Source: Hyperoodon ampullatus (Eukaryota > Chordata > Mammalia > Artiodactyla > Ziphiidae). From it: DNA of 64,000 nucleotides. Within the stretch, counting starts at the first letter, position 1. Each line of letters starts with the position of its first letter. The notes beneath the pieces are model-generated. The model searched no databases. It was not told the DNA's origin and worked only from the letters and a program-made list of their open reading frames with translations. The position numbers and the translations under genes are program-made. This document shows, one piece after another, positions 50,976 through 63,719 of this stretch. The stretch is from contig CATKHW010000566.1 of assembly GCA_949752795.1 (NCBI GenBank), forward strand, positions 186,001-250,000, in the 5' to 3' direction.

Positions 50976-53900
50976 CGTCCGCACGTGCCCTGACCCCAGC
51001 CCGTGTCCCTAACCTCACCTGTGGCCTAAACCTTGCCGTTCCCTAACTTGAACCGTAGCCCGGAATGGAAACCCACCAGCAGTCCTACACCTTACCCTCC
51101 GCCGTGCCCTAATCCTGATGCGTACGCTGACACTGACCCGTGCGTCCGCACGTGCCCTGACCCCAGCACGTGTCCGTACCCTCACATGTGCCCTAAACCT
51201 TGCCGTCCCCTAACGCGAACCCTAGCCCGGAACGGAATCCCACCAGCAGCCCTACACCTTACCCTCCGCTGTGCCCTAATCCTGAAGTGTACGCTGACAC
51301 TGAACCTTGCGTCCCCACGTGCCCTGAACCCATCCCGTGTCCGTACCCTCACCTGTGCCCTAAACCTTGCCGTTCCCTAAGCCGAACCCTAGACCGCAAC
51401 GGAAACCCACCATCAGCCCTACACCTTACCCTCCGCCGTGCCCTAATCCTGATGCGTACGCTGACACTGACACGTGCGTCCGCACGTGCCCTGAACACAG
51501 CCCGTGTCCGTACCCTCACCTGTGCCCTAAACCTTGCCGTTCCCTAACCCGAACCCTAGCCCGGAACAGAAACCCACCAGCAGCCCTACACCCTACCCTC
51601 CGCCGTGCCCTAATCCTGATGCGTACACTGACACTGACCCGTGCGTCCGCACGTGCTTTTACCCCAGCCTCTGTCCGTACCCTCACCTGTGCCCTAAACC
51701 TTGCCGTTCCCTAACCCGAACCCTAGACCGCAACGGAAACCCAACATCAGCCCTAAACCTTACCCTCCGCCGTGCCCTAATTCTAATCCGTACGCTGACA
51801 CTGACCCGTGCATCCGCACGTGCCCTGACTCCAGCCCGTGTCCGTTCCCTCAAATGTGCCCTAAACCTTGCCGTTCCCTAACCCGAACCCTAGCCCGGAA
51901 CGGAAACTCACCAGAAGGGAGACACCCTACCCTCTGCCTTGCCCTAATCCTGATGCATACGCTGACAATGAACCGTGCGTCCGCACGTGCCCTGACCCCA
52001 GCCCGTGTCCGTAACCTCACCTGTGCCCTAAACCTTGCCGTTCCCTAACCCGAACCCTAGCCCAGAACGGAAACCCACCAGCAGCCCTAAAAATTACCCT
52101 CCGCCGTGCCCTAATCCTGAGGCGTACACTAACACAGACCCGTGCGTCCGCACGTGTCCTGACCCCAGCCCGTGTCCGTACGATCACCTGTGCCCTAAAC
52201 CTTGCCGTTCCCTAACCTGAACCGTAGCCCGGTACGGTAACCCACCAGCAACCCTACACCTTACCCTCCTCCGTGCCCTAAACCTGATGCGTACACTGAC
52301 ACTGAACCATGCGTCCGCATGTGCACTGACCCCAGCCCGTGTCCATACCCTCACCTGTGCCTTAAAACTTGCCTTTCCCTAACCCGAACCCTAGCCCGGA
52401 ACGGAAACCCACCAGCAGCCCTAAACCTTACCCTCCGCCGTGCCCTAATCCTGAGGCGTACGCTGACACTGAACCGTGCGTCCGCACGTTCCCTGTCACC
52501 AGCACGTGTCCGTACCCTCACCTGTTCCCTAAACCTTGCCGTTCCCTAACACCAACCCTAGCCTGGAACGGAAACCCACCATCAGCCCTACACCTTACCT
52601 TCGGCCGTGCCCTAAACCTGATGTGTACGCTGACATTGACCCATGTGTCCGCACGTGCCCTGACCGCAGCCCGTGTCCGTACCCTCACCTGTGCCCTAAA
52701 CCTTGCCGTTCCCTAACACGAACCCTAGCCCAGAATGGAATACCACCAGCAGCCCTACACCTTACCCTCCATCGTGCCCTAATCCTGTTGCGTACGCTGA
52801 CACTGACCCGTGCATCCGCACGTGCCCTGACCCAAGCCCGTGTCCGTACCCTCACCTGTGCCCTAAACCTTGCCGTTCCCTAACACGAACCCTAGCCCAG
52901 AATGGAATACCACCAGCAGCCCTACACCTTACCCTCCGTCGTGCCCTAATCCTGTTGCGTACGCTGACACTGACCCGTGCATCCGCACGTGCCCTGACCC
53001 CAGCCCGTGTCCATACCCTCACCTGTGCCCTAAACCTTGCCGTTCCCTAACCTGAACTGCAGCCCAGTACGGAAAGCCAGCAGCATCCCTACACCTTACC
53101 CTCCTCCGTGCCCTAATCCTGATGCGTACGCTGACACTGTCCCCTGCGTCCGCACGTGCACTGACCCCAGCCCGTGTCCGTACCCTCACCTGTGCCCTAA
53201 AACTTGCCTTTCCCTAACCCGAACCCTAGTCCGGAATGGAAACTCACCAGCAGCCCTAAACCTTACCCTCCGCCCTGCCCTAATACTGAGGCGTACGCTG
53301 ACAATGAACCGTGCGTCCGCACGTGCACTGTCACCAGCACGTGTCCGTACCCTCACCTCTGCCCTAAACCTTGCCGTTCCTTAACTCCAACCCTAGCCCG
53401 GAACGGAAACCCACCAGCAGCCCTACACCTTACCCTCCCCCGTGCCCTAATCCTGATGCGTACGCTGACATTGACCCGTGCGTCTGCACGGGCCCTGAAC
53501 CCAGCCCGTATGTGTACCCTCACCTTGCCCTAAAGCTTGCCGTTCCATAACCCGAACCATAGCCCGGAACGGAAACCCCCCAGCCGCCCTACACCTTACG
53601 CTCCGCCGTGCCCTAATCCTGAAGCGTACGCTGACACTGACCCGTGCGTTCACACGTGCACTGAACCCAGACCGTGTTCGTACCCTCACCTATGCCCTAA
53701 AACTTGCCGTTCCCTAACCCGAACCCTAGCCCAGAACGGAAACCCACCAGCAGCCTTACAACTTACCCTCCGTTGTGCCCTAATCCTGATGCATACGCTG
53801 ACACTAACCCGTGCGTCCGCACGAGACCTGAACCCAGCCCGTGTCCGTAACCTCACCTGTGCCCTAAATCTTGCCGTTCCCTAACCCAAACCCTAGCCCG

Positions 53901-54900
53901 GAACGAAAAACCACCAGCAGCCCTACACCTTGCCCTCCGCCGTGCCCTAATCCTGATGCGTGCGCTGACACTGAGCCGTGCGTCCGCACGTCCTCTGAAC
54001 CCAGCCCGTGTCCGTACCCTCACCTGTGCCCTAAACCTTGCCGTTCCCTAACCCGAACCCTAGCCCGGAACGGAAACCCACCAGCAGCCCTACACCTTAC
54101 CCTCCGCGGTGCCATAATCCTGGTGCGTACGCTGACACTGACCCGTGTGTCCGCACGTGCCCTGACCCCAGCACGTGTCCGTACCCTCACCTGTGCCCTA
54201 AACCTTGCCGTTCCCTAACCCGAACCCTAGCCAGGAACGGAAACCCAACAGCAGCCCTACACCTTACCATCCGCCGTGCCCTAATCCTGATGCGTACGCT
54301 GACACTGACCAGTGTGTCCACACGTGCCCTGACCCCATCCCTTGTCTGTTCCCTCACCTGTGCCCTACACCTTGCCGTTCCCTAACCAGAACCGTAGCCC
54401 GGAAGGGAAACCCACCAACAGCCCTACACCTTACACTCCGCCGTGCCCTAATCCTGATGCGTACGCTGACACTGACCCGTGCGTCCGCACATGCCCTGAC
54501 GCCAGCCCGTGTCCGTACCCTCACCTGTGCCCTAAACCTTGCCGTTCCATAACCCGAACCCTAGCATGGAACGGAAACCCACCAGCAGCCCTACACCTTA
54601 CTCTCCGCCGTGCCCTAATCCTGATGCGTAGGCTGACACTGACCCATACGTCCGCACGTGCCCTGAACACAGCACGTGTCTGTACCCTCACCTGTGCCCT
54701 AAACCTTGCCGTTCCCTAACCCGAACCCTAGCCCAGAATGGAAAACCACCAGCAGCCTTAAACCTTACCCTCCGCCGTGCCCTAATTCTGATGCGTACGC
54801 TGACACTGACCCGTGCGTCCGCACGTTCCCTGACTCCAGCCCGTGTCCGTACCCTCACCTGTGCCTTAAACCTTGCTGTTCCCAACCAGAACCCTAGCCC
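50976..54900 (+). repeat. Mosaic satellite segment H
   Basis: The first part resembles 11799-12313 and 18.0-18.7 kb types. 52369 to about 53530 is collinear with 48862-50020 at a shift of 3507 bp (21 monomers). One base is lost near 53523 (TCACCTTGCCC). The segment includes a single-monomer duplication at 52703-53036, described separately. Monomers from 54038 resemble 24490-25170. Confidence 0.8.
52703..53036 (+). repeat. Single-monomer tandem duplication replacing a different monomer
   Basis: 52703-52869 and 52870-53036 differ at three positions (CCATCG/CCGTCG, CCCAAGCCC/CCCCAGCCC, TCCGTAC/TCCATAC). In the collinear copy at 49196-49529 the second place holds a different monomer type. The replacement kept the number of monomers constant, which looks more like conversion or a paired gain and loss than simple duplication. 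Confidence 0.8.
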
Positions 54901-56700
54901 GGAATGGAAACCCACCAGCAGCCCTAAACCTTACCCTCCGCAGTGCCCTAATCCTGATGCGTATGCTGACACTGACCCGTGCGTCCACACGTGCCCTGAC
55001 CACAGCCCGTGGCCGTACCCTCACCTGTGACCTAAACCTTGCCGTTCCTTAACCCGAACCCTAGTCCGGAACGGAAGGCCACCAGCAGCCCTACACCTTA
55101 CCCTCCGCCGTGCCCTAATCCTGATGCGTACGCTGACACTGACACGTGTGTCCGCACGTGCCCTGACCTCAGCCCGTGTACGTACCCTCACCTGTGCCCT
55201 AAGCCTTGCCGTTCCCAACACGAACCCTAGCCCAGAACAGAAACCCACCAGAAGCCCTACACCTTACCCTCGGCCGTGCCCTAATCCTGATGCGTACGCT
55301 GACACTGTCGCGTGCGTCCGCATGTGACCTGACCCGAGCCCGTGTCCGTACCCTCACCTGTGCCCTAAACCTTGCAATTCCCTAACCCGAACCATAGCCC
55401 GGAACGGAAACCCACCGGCAGCACTACACCTTACCCTCCACGGTGCCCTAATCCTGATGCATACGCTGACACTGAACGGTGCGTCCGCACGTGCCCTGAC
55501 CCCACCCGGTGTCCGTAACCTCACGTGTGCCCTAAACCTTGCCGTTCCCTAACCAGAACCCTAGCCTGTAACGGAAACCCACCAGCAGCCCTACACCATA
55601 CCCTCCGCCGTGCCCTAATCCTGATGCGTACGCTGACACTGTCCCGTGCGTCCGCACGTGCCCTTACCCTAGCCCCTGTCCGTACTCTCACCTGTGCCCT
55701 AAACCTTGCCGTTCCCTAACCCGAACTCTAACCCGGAACGGAAACCCACCAGCAGCCCTACACCTTACCCTCCACCGCGCCTTAATCCTGATGCGTACGC
55801 TGACACTGACCCGTGCATCCGCACGTTCCCTGAACCCAGCACGTGACTGTACACTCACCTGTGCCCTAAACCTTGCCGTTCCCTAACCTGAACCCTAGCC
55901 CGGAACGGAAACCCATCAGCAGCCCTCCACCTTACCCTCCGCCATGCCCTAAATCTGATATGTACGCTGACACTGACCCGTGCGTCCGCACGTGCCCTGA
56001 CCCCAGCCCGTGTCCGTACCCTCACCTGTTCCCTAAACCTTGTCGTGCCCTAACCGGAACCCTAGCCCAGAACAGAAACCCACCAGCAGCCCTACACCTT
56101 ACCCTCCGCCGTGCCCTAATCCTGATGCGTATGCTGACCTTGTCACGTGCGTCCGCACGTGCCCTGACCCCAGCCCGTGCCCGTACACTCACCTATGCCC
56201 TAAACCTTGCTGTTCCCTAACCCGAACCCTAGCACTGAACGGAAACCCACCAGAAGCCCTACACCTTACCCTCCGCTGTGCCCTAATCCTGATGCGTACG
56301 CTGACACTGATCCGTGCATCCATACGTGCCCTGACCCCAGCCCATGTCCGTACCCTCACCTGTGCCCTAAACCTTGCCGTTCCCTAAATTGAACCGTAGC
56401 CAGGAACGGAAACCCACCAGTAGCCCTACACCTTACCCTCCTCTGTGCCATAAACCTGATGCGTACGCTGACACTGACCCGTGCATCGTACGATCCCTGA
56501 CCCCAGCACGTGTCTGTACCCTCACCTGTGCCCTGAACCTGCCGTTCCCTAACCCGAACCTTAGCCCGGAACGGAAACCCATCAGCAGGCCTCAAGCTTA
56601 CCCTCCTCCATGCCCTAATTCTGATGTGTACGCTGACACTGACCCGTGCGTCCGCACGGGGCCTGAAACCAGCCCGTGTCCGTACCCTCACCTGTGCCCT
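54901..56700 (+). repeat. Alpha block, diverged copy
   Basis: Monomer order follows the alpha block: 55039 resembles 109, about 55372 carries TTGCAATTCCCTAACC, 55873 resembles 777, 56040 resembles 944 and 56374 resembles 1278. It is more diverged than the other copies and has collected several single-base losses (TTCCCAACCAG near 54885, TTCCCAACACG near 55212, GTGCATCGTACG near 56486, AACCTGCCG near 56537). Confidence 0.75.
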
Positions 56701-58890
56701 AAACCTTGCCGTTCCATAACCCAAACCCTAGCCCGGAACCGAAACAGACCAGCAGCCCTACACTCTACCCTCCGCCGTGCCCTAATCCTGATGCGTACGC
56801 TGACACTGACCCGTGCTTCCGCACGTGCTCTGACCCCAGCCTCTGTCCGTGCCCTCACCTGTGCCCTAAACCTTGCCGTTCACTAACCCGAACCCTAGCG
56901 CGGAACGGAAACCCACCAGCAGCCCTATACCTTACCCTCCGCCGTGCCCTAATCCTAATTCGTACGCTGACACTGAGCCGTGCGTCCGCACATGCCCTGA
57001 ACCCAGCCCGTGTCCGTACCGTCACCTGTGCCCTAAACCTTGCCGTTCCATAACCCGAACCCTAGCCCGGAACGGACACCCACTAGCAGCCCTACACCTT
57101 ACCCTCCGCCGTTCCCTAATCCTGATGCGTGCGCTGAAACTGACCCGTGCGTCCGCACGTCCTCTGAACCCAGCCCGTGTCCATACCCTCACCTGTGCCC
57201 TAAACCTTGCCGTTCCCTAACCCGAACCTTAGCCCAGAACGGAAACCCACCAGCAGCCCTACACCTTACCCTCCGATGTGGCCTTATCCTGGTGCGTACG
57301 CTGACACTGACCCGTGCGTCCCCACGTGCCCTGACCCCAGCCCGTGTCCGTTCCCTCACCTGTGCCCTAAACCTTGCCGTTCCCTAATCCGAACCCTAGC
57401 CCTGAACGGAAACCCACCAGAAGCCCGACACCTTACCCTCCGCCTTGCCCTAATCCTGATGCGTACGCTGACACTGACCCGTGCGTCCGCACGTGCCCTG
57501 ACCCCAGCCCGTGTCCGTAACCTCACCTGTGCCCTAAACCTTGCCATTCCCTAACCCGAACCTTAGCCAGGAACGGAGACACACCAGCAGCCCTAAACCT
57601 TACCCTCCGCCATCCCCTAACCCTGATGCGTACGGTGACACTGACACATGCGTCCGCATGTGCCCTGACACCAGCCCGTGTCCGTAACCTCACCTGTGCC
57701 CTAAACCTTGCCGTTCCATTACTTGAACCGTAGCCCGGAATGGAAACCCACCAGCAGCCCTACACCTTACCCTCCTCCGTGCCATAAACCTGATGCGTAC
57801 GCTGACACTGACCCGTGTGTCCGCACGTGCACTGACCCCAGCCCGTGTCCATACCCACACCTGTGCCCTAAACCTTGCCTTTCCCTAACCCGAACCCTAG
57901 CCCAGAACGGAAACCCACCAGCAGTCCTACACCTTACCCTCCGCCGTGCCCTAATACTGATGCGTACGCTGACACTGGCCCGTGCGTCCGCACGTACCCT
58001 GACCCCAGCACGTGTCCGTACCCTCACCTGGGCCCTAAACCTTGCCATTCCCTAACCTGAACCGTAGCCCGGTACGGTAACCCACCAGCAGCCCTACACC
58101 TTACCCTCCTCCGTGCCCTAATCCTGATGCGTACGCTGACACTGACGCCTGCGTCCGCACGTGCACTGACCCCAGCCCGTGCCCGTACCATCACCTGTGC
58201 CCTAAAACTTGCCTTTCCCTAACCCGAACCCTAGCCCGGAACGGAAACCCACCAGCAGCCCTAAACCTTAACCTCCGCCGTGCCCTAATCCTGAGGCGTA
58301 CGCTGACACTGAACCGTGTGTCCGCACTTTCCCTGTTACCAGCACGTGTCCGTACCCTCACCTGTGCCCTAAACCTGGCCGTTCCCTAGCCCCAACCCTA
58401 GCCCGGAACAGAAACCCACCAGCAGCCCTACACCTTACCCTCCGCCGTGCCCTAATCCTTATGCGTACGCTGACACTGACCCGTGCGTCCACACGTGCCC
58501 TGAACCCAGCCCGTGTGTGTACCCTCAGCTGTGCCCTAAACCTTGCCGTTCCCTAACCCCAACCCTAGCCCGGAACGGAAACCCACCAGCAGCCCTACAC
58601 CTTACCCAACGCCGTGCCCTAATCGTGATGCGTACGCTGACACTGACCCGTTCGTCCGCACATGCCGTGAACCCAGCCCGTGTCCATACCCTCACCCTGC
58701 CCTAAACCTTGCCGTTCCCTAACCCCAACCCTAGCCCGGAACGGAAACCCACCAGCAGCCCTACACCTTAACCTCCGCCGTGCCCTAATCCTGATGCATA
58801 CGCTGACACTGACCCGTGCGTCCGCACGTGCCCTGAACCCAGCCCGTGTAGGTACTCTCACCTGTGCCCTAAACATGGCCGTTCCCTAAT
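56701..58890 (+). repeat. Mosaic satellite segment
   Basis: About thirteen monomers with no long collinear partner that I could trace. 57207-57554 resembles the CTCCGATGTG type seen at 5619 and 12634. Two neighbouring monomers near 58546 and 58713 share the TTCCCTAACCCCAACCCTAGCC head. One base is missing near 58696 (CACCCTGCCC). No other feature is seen. Confidence 0.8.
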
Positions 58891-60050
58891 CCGAACCCTA
58901 GCCCAGAACAGAAATCCACCAGCAGCCCTACACCTTACCCTCCTCCGTGCCCTAATCCTGATGCATACGCTGAAACTGTCCAGTGCGACCCCACGTGCCC
59001 TGACCCCAGCACGGTCCGTACACTCACCTGTGCCCTAAACCTTGCCGTTACCTAACCCGAACCCTAGCCCGGAACGGAAACCCACCAGCAGTCCTACACC
59101 TTACCCTCGACATTGCCCTAATCCTGATGCGTACGCTGCCACTATCCTGTGCGACCGCACGTGCCCTGACCCCAGCCCGTGTCCGTACCCTCACCTGTGC
59201 CCTAAACCTTGCCGTTCCCTAACCCGAACCCTAGCCCGGAACGGAAACCCAACATCAGCCCTACACATTACCCTCCACCGCGCCCTAATCCTGATGCGTA
59301 CGCTGACACTGACCCGTGCATCCGCACGTTCCCTGACCCCAGCACGTGTCCGTACCCTCACCTGTGCCCTAAACCTTGCCGTTCCCTAACCCGAACCCTA
59401 GCCCGGAACGGAAACCCATAAGAAGCCTTCCACATTACCCTCCGCCGTGCCGTAATTCTGATGTGTACGCTGACACTCACCCGTACGTCCGCACGTGCCC
59501 TGACCCCAGCCCGTGTCCGTACCCTCAACTGTGACCTAAACCTTGCCGTTCCCTAACCGGAACCCTAGCCCGGAACGGAAACCCACCAGCATCCCTACAC
59601 CTTACCCTCCGCCGTGCCCTAATCCTGATGCGTACGCTGACATTGTCCCGTGCGTCCGCACGTGCCCTGACCCCAGCCCGTGTCCTTACCCTCACCTGTG
59701 CCCTAAATCTTGTCGTTCCATAACACGAACCCTAGCCCGGAACGGAAACCCACCAGCAGCCCTAGACCTTACTCTCCGGCGTTCCCTAATCCTGATGCGT
59801 ACGCTGACACTGACCCATGCGTCTTCATGTGCCCTGACCCCAGCCCGTGTCCGTACCCTCACCTGTGCCCTAAACCTTGCCGTTCCCTAACCCGAAACCT
59901 AGCCCGCTACGGAAACCCACCGGCAGCCCTAAACCTTACCCTCCGCCGTGCCCTATTCCTGATGCGTACGCTGACACTGAACCGTGCGTCCGCACGTGCC
60001 CTGACCACAGCCCGTGTCCGTACCCTCACCTGTGCCCTAAACCTTGCCGT
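58891..60050 (+). repeat. Seven-monomer segment I1, repeated at 62560
   Basis: This segment matches 62560-63719 at a shift of 3669 bp (22 monomers minus 5). Shared rare features are CAGAACAGAAATCCACC at the left edge, CAGCACGGTCCGTACACTC, CGCTGCCACTATCCTGTGCG and AACCCATAAGAAGCCTTCC. The copies are separated by 2.5 kb of other monomers, so this is not a simple tandem duplication of the seven. Confidence 0.88.
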
Positions 60051-62559
60051 GCCCTAACCCGAACACTAGACTGGAACGGAAACACACCAGCAGCTCTAGA
60101 CCGTACCCTCCGACGTGCCCTAATCCTGATGCGTACGCTGACACTGACCCGTGCATCCGCACGTGCCCTGACCACAGCCCGTGTCCGTTCCCTCACCTGT
60201 GCCCTAAACCTTGCCGTTCCCTAACCCGAACCCTAGCCCGGAACGGAAACCCACCAGCAGCCCTACACCTTACACTCCGCCGTTCCCTAATCCTGATGCA
60301 TATGCTGACACTGACCCGTGCGTCCGCACGTGCCCTGAACCCAGCCCTTGTCCGTACCCTCACCTGTGCCATAAATCTTTCCGTTCCCTAACCCGAACCC
60401 TAGCCAAAAACGGAAACCCACCAGCAGCCCTACACCTTACCATCCGCCGTGCCCTAATCCTGATGCGTACGCTATCACTGACCTAAGCGTCCACACGTGC
60501 CCTGACCACAGCCCGTGTCAGCACCCTCACCTGAGCCCTAAACCTTGCCGTTCCCTAACCCGAACCCTAGCCCGGAACAGAAACCCACCAGCAGCCCTAC
60601 ACCTTACCCTCCGCCGTGCCCTAATCCTGATGCGTACGCTGACACTGACAAGTACGTCCGCACGTGCCCTGACCCCAGCCCGTGTCCGTACCCTCTCCTG
60701 TGCCCTAAACCTTGCCGTTACCTAACCCGTACCCTAGCCCGGAACGGAAACCCACCAGCAGCCCTACACCTTACCCTCCGCTGTGCACTAATCCTGATGC
60801 GTACGCTGACGCTGTCCCATGCGTCCCCACGTGCCCTGACCCGAGCCCGTGTCCGTACCTTCACCTGTGCCCTAAAGCTTGCCTTTCCCTAACCCGAACC
60901 CTAGCATGGAACGGAAACCCACCAGCAGCCCTACACCTTACCCTCCTCCGTGCCCTAATCCTGATGTGTATGCTGACACTGACACATGCGTCCGCACGGG
61001 CCCTGACCCCAGCACGTGTCTGTACCCTCATCTGTGCCCTAAACCTTGCCGTTCCTGAACCTGAACCCTAGCCGGGAACGGAAACCCACCAGCAGCCCTT
61101 CACCTTACCCTCCGCCGTACCCTAATCCTGATGCATACGCTGACACTGACCCGTACGTCCGCACGTGCTGTCACCCCAGCTCGTGTCCGTCCCTCACATG
61201 TGCCCTAAACCTTGCCGTTCACTTACCCGAACGCTACCCGGAACGGAACCCCACCAGCAGCCTTATACCTTATCCTCCACCGTGCCCTAATCCTGATGTG
61301 TACGCTGACACTGACCCGAGCGTCCGCACGTGCCCTGACCCCAGCCCGTATCCGTACCCTCCACTGTGCCCTAAACCTTGCCGTTCCCAACCCGAACCCT
61401 AGCCCGGAACAGAAACCCACCAGCAGACCTACACCTTACACTCCGCCGTACCCTAATACTGATGCGTACGCTGACACTGACCCATGCGTCCGCACGTGCC
61501 CTGACCCCAGCCCGCGTCCGTACCCTCACCTGTGCCCTAAACCTTGCCGTTCCCTAACCCGAACCCTAGCCCTGAATGGAAACCCACCAGCAGTCCTACA
61601 CCTTTAACAACGCCGTTCCCTAATCCTGATGCATATGCTGACACTGAACAGTGGGGCCGCACGTGCCCTGAAACAAGCCCGTGTCCGTACCCTCACCTGT
61701 GCCATAAACCTTTCCGTTCTCTAACCCGAACCCTAGCCAAAAACGGAAACCCACCAGCAGCCCTACACCTTACCTTCCGCCGTCCCCTAATCCTGATGCG
61801 TACGCTGACAATGACCCGTGCATCCGCACGTGCCCTGACCCCAGCCCGTGTCCGTAACCTCACCTGTGCCGTAAACCTTGCCGTTCCCTAACCCAAACCC
61901 TAGGCAGGAACGGAAACCCACCAGCAGCCCTACACCTTACCCTCCACCGTGCCCTAATCCTGATGCGTACGCTGACACTGACCCGTGCCTCCGCACGTGC
62001 CCTGACCCAGCACGTGTCCGTACCCTCACCTGTGCCCTAAACCTTGCCGTTCCCTAACCCGAACCCTAGCCCGGAACGGAAACCCACCAGCAGCCCTAAA
62101 CCTTACCCTCCGCCGTGCCCTAATCCTGATGCGTACGCTTCCACTGTCCCGTGCGTCGGCACGTGCCCTGACCCCAGCCCGTGTCCGTACCCTCACCTGT
62201 GCCCTAAACCTTGCCGTTCCCTAACCCGAAACCTAGCCCGGAACGGAAACCCACCAGCAGCCCTACACCTTACCCTCCACCGCTCCCTAATCCTGATGCG
62301 AACGCTGACACTGACCCGTGCATCCGCACGTTCCCTGACCCCAAAACGTGTCTGTATCCTCACCTGTGCCCTTAACCTTGTCGTTTCCTAACCCGAACTG
62401 TAGCCCGGAATGGAAACCCATCAGCAGCCCTCCACCTTACCCTCCGCCATGCCCTAATTCTGATGTGTACGCTGACACTGAACCGTATGTCCGCACGTGC
62501 CCTGACCGCAGCCCGTGTCCATACCCTCACCTGTTCCCTAAACCTTGTTGTTCCCTAAC
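60051..62559 (+). repeat. Mosaic satellite segment between I1 and I2
   Basis: About fifteen monomers. This is the most indel-rich part of the window: single bases are missing near 61190 (GTCCGTCCCTCAC), 61233 (CGCTACCCGG), 61386 (TTCCCAACCCG) and 62007 (CTGACCCAGCACG). Monomers at 60378 and 61711 share the rare AGCCAAAAACGG head and TTTCCGTTC, suggesting a further older duplication of about 1.33 kb (8 monomers minus 3). Confidence 0.8.
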
Positions 62560-63719
62560 CCGAACCCTAGCCCAGAACAGAAATCCACCAGCAGCCCTAC
62601 ACCTTACCCTCCTCCGTGCCCTAATCCTGATGCATACGCTGAAACTGTCCCGTGCGACCCCATGTGCCCTGACCCCAGCACGGTCCGTACACTCACCTGT
62701 GCCCTAAACCTTGCCGTTACCTAACCCGAACCCTAGCCCGGAACGGAAACCCACCAGCAGTCCTACACCTTACCCTCCGCATTGCCCTAATCCTGATGCG
62801 TACGCTGCCACTATCCTGTGCGACCGCACGTGCCCTGACCCCAGCCCGTGTCCGTACCCTCACCTGTGCCCTAAACCTTGCCGTTCCCTAACCCGAACCC
62901 TAGCCCGGAACGGAAACCCACCATCAGCCCTACACATTACCCTCCACCGCGCCCTAATCCTGATGCGTACGCTGACACTGACCCGTGCATCCGCACGTTC
63001 CCTGACCCCAGCACGTGTCCGTACCCTCACCTGTGCCCTAAACCTTGCCGTTCCCTAACCCGAACCCTAGCCCGGAACGGAAACCCATAAGAAGCCTTCC
63101 ACATTACCCTCCGCCGTGCCGTAATTCTGATGTGTACGCTGACACTGACCCGTACGTCCGCACGTGCCCTGACCCCAGCCTGTGTCCGTACCCTCAACTG
63201 TGACCTAAACCTTGCCATTCCCTAACCGGAACCCTAGCCCGGAACGGAAACCAACCAGCATCCCTACACCTTACCCTCTGCCGTGCCCTAATCCTGATGC
63301 GTACGCTGACATTGTCCCGTGCGTCCGCACGTGCCCTGACCCCAGCCCGTGTCCTTACCCTCACCTGTGCCCTAAATCTTGTCGTTCCATAACACGAATC
63401 CTAGCCCGGAACGGAAACCCACCAACAGCCCTAGACCTTACTCTCCGGCGTTCCCTAATCCTGATGCGTACGCTGACACTGACCCATGCGTCTTCATGTG
63501 CCCTGACCCCAGCCCGTGTCCGTACCCTCACCTGTGCCCTAAACCTTGCCGTTCCCTAACCCGAACCCTAGCCCGCTACGGAAACCCACCGGCAGCCCTA
63601 AACCTTACCCTCCGCCGTGCCCTATTCCTGATGCGTACGCTGACACTGACCCGTGCGTCCGCACGAGCCATGACCACAGCCCGTGTCCGTACCCTCACCT
63701 GTGCCCTAAACCTTGCCGT
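62560..63719 (+). repeat. Segment I2, copy of I1
   Basis: I2 is the second copy of the seven-monomer segment. It ends where 63720 onward keeps the consensus TTCCCTAACCCG while I1 continues with GTGCCCTAACCCGAACAC. Small differences from I1 include GACACTGACCCG against GACACTCACCCG and GCACGAGCCATGACC against GCACGTGCCCTGACC. Confidence 0.88.

Noticed and set aside
56374..56886. 170-residue open frame, the longest in the window
   Set aside because: Its extra length comes only from two one-base-short monomers (near 56486 and 56537) that shift the stop codons out of frame. The content is the same satellite translation.
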